DNA of 6,864 nucleotides from Chloroflexia bacterium (GTDB taxonomy: Bacteria; Chloroflexota; Chloroflexia; Thermomicrobiales; UBA6265), in assembly GCA_013696525.1 (NCBI GenBank), contig JACCYK010000175.1, positions 1-6,864 on the forward strand, in the 5' to 3' direction. Positions 1 to 5,135 of the stretch are shown one piece after another. A program made the position numbers and the translations under genes. Position 1 is the stretch's first letter, and every line of letters starts with the position of its first letter. Under the pieces are notes generated by a model that made no database searches, was not told the DNA's origin, and saw only the letters and a list, made by a program, of their open reading frames with translations.

Positions 1-2
1 CG

Positions 3-137
3 CCCGCACTCCGCCGGGAGTTGGGCTCCGGCACGATCCACCACGCCGCCTTCGAGGCCCAGCTCGTCAACAACGGCGCCCGCCGCCAGGACCGCCCCAG
101 CGACCACCGCCCGGCCAGCGTCAAGCTCCTGCTCTGA
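3..137 (+). CDS. C-terminal end of a truncated upstream gene, possibly endonuclease/exonuclease/phosphatase family
   Basis: An open frame enters from the left edge and ends at TGA 135-137, giving 44 residues. Nearly every codon ends in G or C, as in the confident genes of the window, while the other two forward frames read as Ser/Pro/Arg-rich shadow sequence. Near the end is RPSDHRP (codons from 93 to about 113), followed by ASVKLLL and the stop. An S-D-H-x-P motif a few residues before a short terminal beta strand is the usual ending of the endonuclease/exonuclease/phosphatase (DNase I-like) fold, where the Asp-His pair is catalytic. The family call rests on this short motif only. The gene is followed by about 470 bases before the next start, so it is probably not part of the transporter operon. 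Confidence 0.5.
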   Translation, partial: PALRRELGSGTIHHAAFEAQLVNNGARRQDRPSDHRPASVKLLL

Positions 138-181
138 CGCGGTGCGACGATGCTGTCCATCCTAAACGTCGATGCCCACGC

Positions 182-204
182 GCGGGGCGCTAAAGACACC
201 CCGC
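182..204 (+). terminator. Weak hairpin after the upstream gene, possible terminator
   Basis: GCGGGG at 182-187 pairs perfectly with CCCCGC at 199-204 around an 11-base loop, 45 bases after the stop of the upstream gene. No T-run follows, so it is not a canonical intrinsic terminator. It could stabilise a 3' end or be chance in G/C-rich DNA. Confidence 0.2.
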
Positions 205-310
205 TGACCCCACGGAAGCATCCTGAAGGAAGCTAGAATTGGCTTCGTGACTCCGAATATACGAGCGCAAAATCGTCCTCCAGCCCCTTTAGGAGGCTTG
301 CGTGGAGGCA

Positions 311-333
311 GCCGGATGGCTTTAGCTTCCGGC
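311..333 (+). other. Strong stem-loop in the leader of the transporter operon
   Basis: GCCGGA at 311-316 pairs with TCCGGC at 328-333. After a bulged T317 the stem continues with 318-320 against 325-327 (one G-T wobble) and closes on a TTTA loop. This gives nine pairs with one bulge, about 280 bases before the binding-protein start. No T-run follows. Its role is unknown; a structured 5' leader element is possible. Confidence 0.3.
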
Positions 334-434
334 GAGATAACGACGGCCATCGCGCTTACCAACAGCGGACCACCGGCCATGCCAATCGTATCGCCAACCG
401 GAGGCTCCCTCGCGCCGGGCAAACGTACGCCCCG

Positions 435-473
435 CGGCCATGGCCGATGCAAGAACTTGCACGTCATGCACGT
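435..473. promoter_or_regulatory. Cluster of short symmetric motifs, possible regulator-binding sites
   Basis: Three symmetric elements lie side by side: the perfect 12-base palindrome CGGCCATGGCCG (435-446), the inverted repeat TGCAAG-AA-CTTGCA (448-461), and the direct repeat TGCACGT at 458-464 and 467-473. They sit about 140-175 bases upstream of the binding-protein gene. Such density would suit operator sites, but no regulator is encoded in the window and short dyads are common in G/C-rich DNA. Confidence 0.2.
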
Positions 474-595
474 TCGACCGGCGCATGGCATGATGGTCGC
501 CGAGGAACGGTGCGATGATGACGATCGCGACGGAACCGTAGTTGCGACGACCGAACGCACCCGCGCCTGCCCGCGCGGCAGCCTCGAGCATCGGT

Positions 596-601
596 AAGGA
601 G
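596..601 (+). promoter_or_regulatory. Ribosome binding site of the solute-binding protein gene
   Basis: AAGGAG at 596-601 lies 10 bases before ATG 612, and a second purine block (GAGGAAG, 601-607) lies closer. This fixes ATG 612 as the start, which also places a complete Tat signal at the N-terminus. Confidence 0.7.
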
Positions 602-611
602 AGGAAGCGCA

Positions 612-2249
612 ATGTCCACCAAGCATGACCGCCAAACTCGTACCCATCTGACTCCGGGCGGAGTTAGCCGCCGCCGCCTGCTCCAGACCGGGGCGGGCGC
701 GGCGCTGGCCGGCGGCCTCATCGTGCCGGCCTCGGTCGCGGCCTCCACCGGCGGCCGGATCACCTTTCCCCCGGTTCGGACGCAATCGGCGGACCCAACC
801 CCTGGCGGCATTCTTCGCTATGGGCTGTCGACCGACCCCTCGAACTTCGAGCCGCACATCTCGACCGGCGCCGCCTCGGGCGCGCTGAAGGTGATGGTCT
901 ACGCCCAACTGCTGACCTACGACGACGACGCCAACCTGATCGGCAACCTGGCCGAGGAGTTTGGCTGGGCCGATGACACGACGTATGAGGTCACGCTGCG
1001 CGAGGGCGTCACCTGGCACGACGGCAGCCCGGTCACGGTCGATGACGTAATCTTCACCTTCGGCCGGATCATGGACCCCGACACCGCCGCCACCCTCGCG
1101 CCCCGCCTGGCCGATGTCGAGTCGGTCGAAGCCGGTGACGGCAACGTCGTCCGCTTCATCCTGTCTCAACCGAACGTGACCCTCCCCTACGTGCTTGCCG
1201 ATCACTCCTCGATGATCGTGTCGCAAGCCTGGATCGAGGGCGGCGCCGACCCCCAGACCGAGATGATGGGCTGCGGCCCGTTCCGCTTCGTCGAGCGCCA
1301 GCCCGGCATTGTCATCAGGGTCGAGAAGAACCCGGACTACTTCATCGCCGGGCAGCCGTACCTGGACGGCATCGACTACCAGCCGATGCCGGACGACAAC
1401 GCCCGCGTCACCGCCCTCCGCTCCGGCGCCGTCGATTTCATCGACTACGTCCCCTACACCCAAATGACGACGCTGATGGAGGACCCGAACTTCGTCTTCG
1501 CCTCCGATTCCATCCTTGGCTTCGGCTGGCTCGCCTTCGTCCACGACATGGCGCCGGTCGACAACCTGGCGGTGCGACAGGCGTTCGCCTACGGCATGGA
1601 CCGCGAACGGATGGTCCAAACCGCCTTCAGCGGCCACGGCGCCCCGATCACCGGCGGCGTCATCCCCGAGGGCTGGGTCGGCTACGCGCCCGACCTCGAA
1701 GGCACCTTTGTCCCCGATTACGAGCGGTCGCAATCGCTGCTGGCGGAAGCCGGGCTCAGCCCGCTCAATATCGACATCCTGAGCACCTCGACCTACTCGG
1801 TGATCGCCCGGCCGGCGGAAGCGGCCCAGGCCGAGCTGCAACAGGCGACCATCAACGGCACGCTGCAAATGCAAGAGTGGCTGACCTTCCGCCAAACGGT
1901 GGCCGACGCCACCTACCCGGTCCACGTCTGGGGCTCGTCCCCCGCCTTCAACGACCCCGACTTCCTCAGCGAGTACGTCGGCAGCAACGGCTTCTTCGCC
2001 AAGCAGATCCACTTTTCGGACGAGCGGTTCGATCCGCTGCTGACGGAGGGCCGGCAGACGCTCGACGAGGGCTTGCGCGACGAGATCTACCAGGAGGTGC
2101 AGGCCCTCATTGCCGAAGTGCTGCCGTGGGTCTACCTGATCCGCCGCACCCAGGGCGAGGCCCACGCCAACTACGTCCAAGGCTACGCTCACATCGCCGG
2201 CGGCGGCTGGACCCAGATCAACCTGCGCCAAGTCTGGCTGGATCAGTAA
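612..2249 (+). CDS. ABC transporter substrate-binding protein, family 5 (peptide/opine/nickel type), Tat-exported
   Basis: 545 residues, the normal length for family 5 extracellular solute-binding proteins (DppA/OppA type), which capture peptides or other small solutes outside the membrane and hand them to a DppBC-like permease. The N-terminus carries a twin-arginine signal: SRRRLLQ at residues 19-25, a hydrophobic Ala/Gly/Leu stretch to about 40, and Ala-rich cleavage choices around 43-45. No lipobox Cys is seen, so it is probably released rather than lipid-anchored, unless the cell wall or the permease retains it. Family landmarks follow in order: GGILRYGLSTDP near 65-76, LREGVTWHDGSPVTVDDVIF at 129-148, GCGPFRFVE (220-228) with RVEKNPDYF (236-244), VRQAFAYGMDRERMV (321-335), and the C-terminal NLRQVWLDQ. 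It precedes its permease genes by 3 bases. Ligand specificity cannot be read from the sequence; the downstream amidohydrolases suggest an amide or peptide-like ligand. The family call is firm, the substrate is not. Confidence 0.93.
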   Translation: MSTKHDRQTRTHLTPGGVSRRRLLQTGAGAALAGGLIVPASVAASTGGRITFPPVRTQSADPTPGGILRYGLSTDPSNFEPHISTGAASGALKVMVYAQLLTYDDDANLIGNLAEEFGWADDTTYEVTLREGVTWHDGSPVTVDDVIFTFGRIMDPDTAATLAPRLADVESVEAGDGNVVRFILSQPNVTLPYVLADHSSMIVSQAWIEGGADPQTEMMGCGPFRFVERQPGIVIRVEKNPDYFIAGQPYLDGIDYQPMPDDNARVTALRSGAVDFIDYVPYTQMTTLMEDPNFVFASDSILGFGWLAFVHDMAPVDNLAVRQAFAYGMDRERMVQTAFSGHGAPITGGVIPEGWVGYAPDLEGTFVPDYERSQSLLAEAGLSPLNIDILSTSTYSVIARPAEAAQAELQQATINGTLQMQEWLTFRQTVADATYPVHVWGSSPAFNDPDFLSEYVGSNGFFAKQIHFSDERFDPLLTEGRQTLDEGLRDEIYQEVQALIAEVLPWVYLIRRTQGEAHANYVQGYAHIAGGGWTQINLRQVWLDQ

Positions 2250-2252
2250 GCG

Positions 2253-3197
2253 GTGGGCCGGTACGTCTCGCGCCGCTTGCTCCTGCTCGTCGTCCAGGTC
2301 ATCCTGGTGGCGACGGTGGTCTTCCTCCTGATCCGGCTGGTGCCGGGCGACCCGGCCCGCGCCATCCTGGGGGAGACCGCTAGCGAGGAGCAGGTGGCCC
2401 GGGTCCGTACCCTGCTCGGCATCGACCGCCCGATCCACGAGCAATACGTCTCCTGGATCGGGCGCGTGGCGCGGGGGGATTTTGGTACGTCCGTCATCAG
2501 CGGCCGGCCGGTGATGCTCGACATCCAGCAGCGGATCGGCAACACGGTCGAGCTGATCGCGCTCTCGACCATCGTCTCGCTGCTGATCGGCATCCCGCTC
2601 GGCATCGTCGCCGCCTTGCGGGCCAACCGGGCGACCGACTACGCGCTGAGCAGCTTCGCCATGCTCGGGCTGTCGCTGCCCAGCTTCGTCGTCGGCACCA
2701 TCATGCTCCTGGTCTTCGGCCTGATGCTGCGCTGGCTGCCGCCGGCCCAGTTCGTCCCCTGGTACGTCGATCCCGGCCAGCACCTGCGGGTCATCATCCT
2801 GCCGGTGATCGCGCTCTCCCTAAGCAGCGTGGCGGTGGTGCTGCGAATGACCCGCTCCTCGATGCTCGAGGTGATCCGGCAGGATTACATCCGGACGGCG
2901 CGGGCGAAGGGGCTGAGCGGCCGCCTCGTCATCTTGCGCCACGCCCTGCGGAACTCGCTGAACCCGGTGGTCAGCATCGTCGGCCTGGAGCTGGCCGCCC
3001 TGCTCGGCGGCACCGTCATCGTCGAATCGATCTTCAATTGGCCGGGCCTCAGCTCGCTCCTAATCGCCGGCGTCCGCTCCCGCGACTATCCCGTGGTGCA
3101 GGGGGTCGTCCTCCTGATCGCGGTGCTGACCGTCTTAATCAACCTGCTGGTGGACCTGGTCTATGGCTGGCTCGACCCCCGCATCTCCTACGCGTAA
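2253..3197 (+). CDS. ABC transporter permease, DppB/OppB type
   Basis: 314 residues, typical for the first permease of dipeptide/oligopeptide/nickel importers. It forms half of the membrane channel that receives solute from the binding protein. The N-terminus is characteristic: RYVSRRLLLLVVQ and the first membrane helix (about 9-29) ending in RLVPGDPAR (28-36). Further helices lie near 97-122, 133-160, 176-196, 236-258 and 281-303, giving six in all. The cytoplasmic EAA loop that docks on the ATPase is at about 204-235, with core YIRTARAKGLS (212-222) and RHALRNSLNP (229-238). Next come the conserved GGTVIVESIFNWPGLSSLL (252-270) and, at the end, YGWLDPRISYA. GTG 2253 is chosen as the start: it lies 3 bases after the previous stop and gives the standard N-terminus. 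No strong Shine-Dalgarno is visible, so translational coupling to the binding-protein gene is likely. The next permease begins 1 base after its stop. Confidence 0.93.
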   Translation: MGRYVSRRLLLLVVQVILVATVVFLLIRLVPGDPARAILGETASEEQVARVRTLLGIDRPIHEQYVSWIGRVARGDFGTSVISGRPVMLDIQQRIGNTVELIALSTIVSLLIGIPLGIVAALRANRATDYALSSFAMLGLSLPSFVVGTIMLLVFGLMLRWLPPAQFVPWYVDPGQHLRVIILPVIALSLSSVAVVLRMTRSSMLEVIRQDYIRTARAKGLSGRLVILRHALRNSLNPVVSIVGLELAALLGGTVIVESIFNWPGLSSLLIAGVRSRDYPVVQGVVLLIAVLTVLINLLVDLVYGWLDPRISYA

Positions 3198-3198
3198 G

Positions 3199-4101
3199 AT
3201 GACGGCCACCCCGGTGACCGCCCCCACCGCGATCGCGAGCCAGGGATGGCGCCGCGGGGCCGGGCCGGCGGCGGTGGAATCCGCCTGGCGGCGGGCCCTG
3301 CGCAACCCGCGGGTCTCGATCTCCGCATTCATCCTGTTGCTGATTGCCGCGGTCTCGTTCGGCGCCCCGGTGCTGGCGCCGTACAGCCCGACGACCCTGA
3401 CCGACATGCCGCTGCTGCCCCCCAGCTCGCAATACCTGCTGGGGACGGACGACTTCGGCCGCGACGCCCTGAGCCGGCTCCTCTACGCCGGGCAAATCTC
3501 GCTCGGCGTCTCCATCGCCTCGGTCCTGATCGCGACCGTCATCGGGGTCTGGCTCGGCCTCCTAGCCGGCTACTACCGGGGGTGGGGGGAAACGATCATC
3601 ATGCGGGCGATGGACTTGCTCCTGAGCTTCCCCACCATCGTGCTGGCGATCGCGATCGTCTCCGCCCTCGGCATCAGCCTCCAGAACGTGATTATCGTGA
3701 TCGCCATTGTCTACATCCCACGCTTCGTGCGCGTCGTCTTCGGCGCCACGCTGGCGGTCCGCCAGAGCGAGTACGTCCAATCGGCCCGCGTCATCGGCGC
3801 CGGCGACGGCCGCATCCTGCGGACCGCGATCCTGCCCAACGTTGCCGCCCCGATCCTGGTCCAGACCTCGCTCAGCCTCGGCTTCGCGATCCTCGTGGAG
3901 ACGGGCCTCTCCTTCCTCGGCCTGGGCGCCCAGCCGCCCACCCCCTCCTGGGGCAACATGGTCTCGGCCGCCCGCAACGTGATGGAGCTGAACCCCTGGC
4001 TGCTGATCGCGCCATCGGCCGCCATCGGGATCACGATCCTGGCCCTCAACACCTTGGGCGACGGCCTCCGCGACGCCCTCGACCCGCGGCTGCGAAGTTG
4101 A
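3199..4101 (+). CDS. ABC transporter permease, DppC/OppC type
   Basis: 300 residues when started at ATG 3199, one base after the preceding stop (TAA-G-ATG). An in-frame ATG at 3163 would add 12 residues that only re-read the 3' end of the preceding gene, so I prefer 3199; coupled translation explains the poor Shine-Dalgarno. It is the second permease of the importer. An OppC N-terminal region (RRALRNPRVSISAFILLLIA, about 31-50, first helix) is followed by the family signature LGTDDFGRDALSRLLYAG (81-98), helices near 102-125 and 145-180, and MDLLLSFP (138-145). The EAA loop is at about 190-214 (EYVQSARVIGAGDGRIL, then RTAILPN). After it come GLSFLGLGAQPPTPSWGNM (236-254) and the C-terminal NTLGDGLRDALDPRLRS. 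With the upstream permease it should form the heterodimeric channel. No ATPase gene follows directly, which is unusual because DppD/DppF-type ATPases often come next. Confidence 0.93.
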   Translation: MTATPVTAPTAIASQGWRRGAGPAAVESAWRRALRNPRVSISAFILLLIAAVSFGAPVLAPYSPTTLTDMPLLPPSSQYLLGTDDFGRDALSRLLYAGQISLGVSIASVLIATVIGVWLGLLAGYYRGWGETIIMRAMDLLLSFPTIVLAIAIVSALGISLQNVIIVIAIVYIPRFVRVVFGATLAVRQSEYVQSARVIGAGDGRILRTAILPNVAAPILVQTSLSLGFAILVETGLSFLGLGAQPPTPSWGNMVSAARNVMELNPWLLIAPSAAIGITILALNTLGDGLRDALDPRLRS

Positions 4102-4110
4102 ACCTTCTCA

Positions 4111-4170
4111 ACCCCCTACCCCCATCTTGGGGGTCTCGCTCGTACTCCCGTGGGATTGGGGCTGGGGGGT
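4111..4170. repeat. G/C-rich palindromic intergenic repeat, copy 1
   Basis: The left arm at 4111-4124 (ACCCCCTACCCCCA) pairs with 4157-4170 at 13 of 14 positions (one G-T wobble counted as paired, one C-C mismatch). The left half alone can form the smaller hairpin ACCCCC-ATCTT-GGGGGT (4118-4134). Its left and right arms match those of copy 2 at 5039-5115, with two single-base gaps in the left arm and a few substitutions, while the centre is shorter. No T-run follows, so it is not a standard terminator in the + direction. It separates the transporter genes from the first enzyme gene and could act as an mRNA stabiliser or attenuator. Its function is inferred only. Confidence 0.6.
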
Positions 4171-4182
4171 CGAATGACGCAT

Positions 4183-4189
4183 AAAGGAG
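4183..4189 (+). promoter_or_regulatory. Ribosome binding site of the creatininase-family gene
   Basis: AAAGGAG lies 5 bases before ATG 4195 and decides between three in-frame starts (GTG 4150, ATG 4174, ATG 4195). The first two would place this Shine-Dalgarno, or the palindromic repeat, inside the coding region. Confidence 0.7.
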
Positions 4190-4194
4190 CATCG

Positions 4195-5046
4195 ATGTCG
4201 AACCAACGCACCGTCGAACTCGGCCGCCTGAGCTGGGCGGAGGTGGCGGAAGAAATTCCGCGACGACCGATCATTCTCCTCCCGATTGGGACGGTCGAGC
4301 AGCATGGGCCGCATCTTCCGGTCAACGCCGACAACATGGTCGCCAGTTATGTCGCGTTGCAAGCGGCCGCGCGGACCAATGCGCTGGTGGCGCCGAATAT
4401 CAACTATGGCAACTCCGCCGTCTTCGCCGCCTTTCCCGGCACGATCCACGTCCGGCCGGAAACGCTCGCCAACGTCGTCCGCGATGTCTGCCAATCGCTC
4501 ATCGCCCAGGGCTTTCGCCGGATCATCTTCGTCGATAACCACGGCGGCAACGAGGCGGTCTGCGAGCAGGTCGCCCGCGAGCTGAAAGACGAGCACGGCA
4601 TCGTCATCGGCAACATCTACCCCTGGGGCCTCGGCTACCAATTGATGCGCGACACCTACGACGATGTCGTCGCCGCCTACGGCCACGGCGCCGAGCCCGA
4701 GACCTCGGCCATGCTGGGCATGTACCCGGAGGACGTGGTCGACGCCCGCCGCGAATCGGGCACGGTGCAACCCTTCGCCGGTTGGAACCCATCGGCCTAC
4801 TCGATAGTGGAAATCCCCGGCCAGGCCGCGCCCGGCACCGTCTACCTCGATAGCGACGAACTGACCACCAACGGCGTCACCGGCGACGGCAGCGTCGCCA
4901 CCCCGGAGCGCGGCCAGGTCTGGATCGAGCGCGTCGTCGGCTTCGCCGTCGCCTTCATCGACCACTACGACACCGTCACCCGCGATGCGGCCTGGGCCAC
5001 GAAGCCGCCGTCGCGCCACCTGGTCGGCGTGAAATCGGCCCCCTAA
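4195..5046 (+). CDS. Creatininase-family metal-dependent amidohydrolase
   Basis: 283 residues from ATG 4195, chosen for its Shine-Dalgarno sequence; the family usually runs 240-280. Members use two divalent metals to open or hydrolyse C-N amide bonds: creatininase, the formylamide hydrolase ArfB, the peptidase MftE, and cyclic-amide hydrolases such as IolN. The first metal motif is LPIGTVEQHGPHLPVNAD (29-46), with likely ligands Glu35, His37 and Asp46. Next come FVDNHGGNE (112-120, His116) and GHGAEPETS (163-171, a conserved Glu). From memory, true creatininase has His-Tyr-Glu where this protein has His-Gly-Gly, so it is probably not a creatininase. No signal peptide or membrane helix is seen, so it is cytoplasmic. 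It follows the importer by 93 bases and precedes a second amide-cleaving enzyme, which suggests that it processes the imported compound. The final codons and stop run into a palindromic repeat. Family call firm, substrate unknown. Confidence 0.9.
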   Translation: MSNQRTVELGRLSWAEVAEEIPRRPIILLPIGTVEQHGPHLPVNADNMVASYVALQAAARTNALVAPNINYGNSAVFAAFPGTIHVRPETLANVVRDVCQSLIAQGFRRIIFVDNHGGNEAVCEQVARELKDEHGIVIGNIYPWGLGYQLMRDTYDDVVAAYGHGAEPETSAMLGMYPEDVVDARRESGTVQPFAGWNPSAYSIVEIPGQAAPGTVYLDSDELTTNGVTGDGSVATPERGQVWIERVVGFAVAFIDHYDTVTRDAAWATKPPSRHLVGVKSAP

Positions 5047-5115
5047 CCCCCAATCCTGGGGGAACACGAAAAACTCCCCTCGCCCAATCGTGGGAGAGGG
5101 ATTGGGGGTGAGGGC
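5039..5115. repeat. G/C-rich palindromic intergenic repeat, copy 2, containing a stop codon
   Basis: The left arm 5041-5057 pairs with 5098-5114 at 16 of 17 positions, including one T-G wobble, with one A-G mismatch. An inner hairpin is possible between about 5077-5085 and 5092-5100 around loop AATCGT, and it competes with the outer stem. The stop codon of the creatininase-family gene (TAA 5044-5046) lies within the left arm. On the minus strand the inner hairpin is followed by TTTTT (complement of 5069-5073), so it could end transcription in that direction; on the + strand no T-run follows. It is related to copy 1 at 4111-4170. Confidence 0.65.
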
Positions 5116-5122
5116 AATTCAT

Positions 5123-5129
5123 AAAAGGA
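5123..5129 (+). promoter_or_regulatory. Ribosome binding site of the gamma-glutamyltransferase-family gene
   Basis: AAAAGGA lies 6 bases before ATG 5136 and just outside the palindromic repeat, so it stays free if the repeat folds. It supports ATG 5136 as the start. Confidence 0.65.
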
Positions 5130-5135
5130 CGCCAC

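Larger units (their letters stand above)
138..611. other. Intergenic region without a convincing gene; structured leader or control region
   Basis: No frame here has the codon use of the neighbouring genes. A GTG-initiated frame at 247-597 uses many A/T-ending and rare codons (CGA, TTA, ATA, GGA), and its product resembles nothing I recognise. The stretch holds several inverted repeats: GCGGGG/CCCCGC at 182-204, GAAGC/GCTTC at 229-246, CCTCC/GGAGG at 277-296, a 9-pair stem at 311-333, a 12-base palindrome at 435-446 and TGCAAG/CTTGCA at 448-461. I found no good sigma-70 type promoter. TAGAAT at 234-239 resembles a -10 box but lacks a matching -35 at normal distance. The promoter of the transporter operon most likely lies here, but I cannot place it. 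Confidence 0.5.

Noticed and set aside
234..263. Promoter-like boxes TAGAAT (234-239) and TATACG (258-263), with TTGGCT at 239-244
   Set aside because: TAGAAT has no acceptable -35 about 17 bases upstream, and TTGGCT to TATACG leaves only 13 bases of spacer.
247..597. A GTG-initiated 116-codon frame in the leader region
   Set aside because: Codon use is unlike all neighbours, with many A/T-ending and rare codons; there is no good ribosome binding site and no recognisable domain.
162..2783. An 873-codon open frame on the minus strand spanning the leader, the binding-protein gene and part of the first permease gene
   Set aside because: The product is low-complexity Asp/Gly/Arg/Val/His-rich sequence without recognisable motifs, and it lies opposite well-supported genes. 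Strong G/C third-position bias removes stops from the antisense frame.
3163..3198. Earlier ATG at 3163 as the start of the DppC-type permease
   Set aside because: It would overlap the preceding gene by 35 bases and add residues that only re-read that gene in another frame; ATG 3199 directly after the stop fits better.
4111..4170. Intrinsic terminator between the transporter and the enzyme genes
   Set aside because: The stem is strong but no T-run follows on the + strand, so standard intrinsic termination is not supported.
3246..4184. A second long forward frame overlapping the DppC-type permease
   Set aside because: It gives an Arg/Pro/His-rich product without motifs, while the overlapping frame has every signature of the permease family.
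4150..4194. Earlier starts (GTG 4150, ATG 4174) for the creatininase-family gene
   Set aside because: They would translate the palindromic repeat or the Shine-Dalgarno sequence; the clear AAAGGAG serves ATG 4195.
4108..5067. A 319-codon open frame on the minus strand opposite the creatininase-family gene
   Set aside because: It is the antisense shadow of a gene with clear family motifs; composition is Asp/Gly/Val/Arg-rich and it would have to start inside the palindromic repeat.
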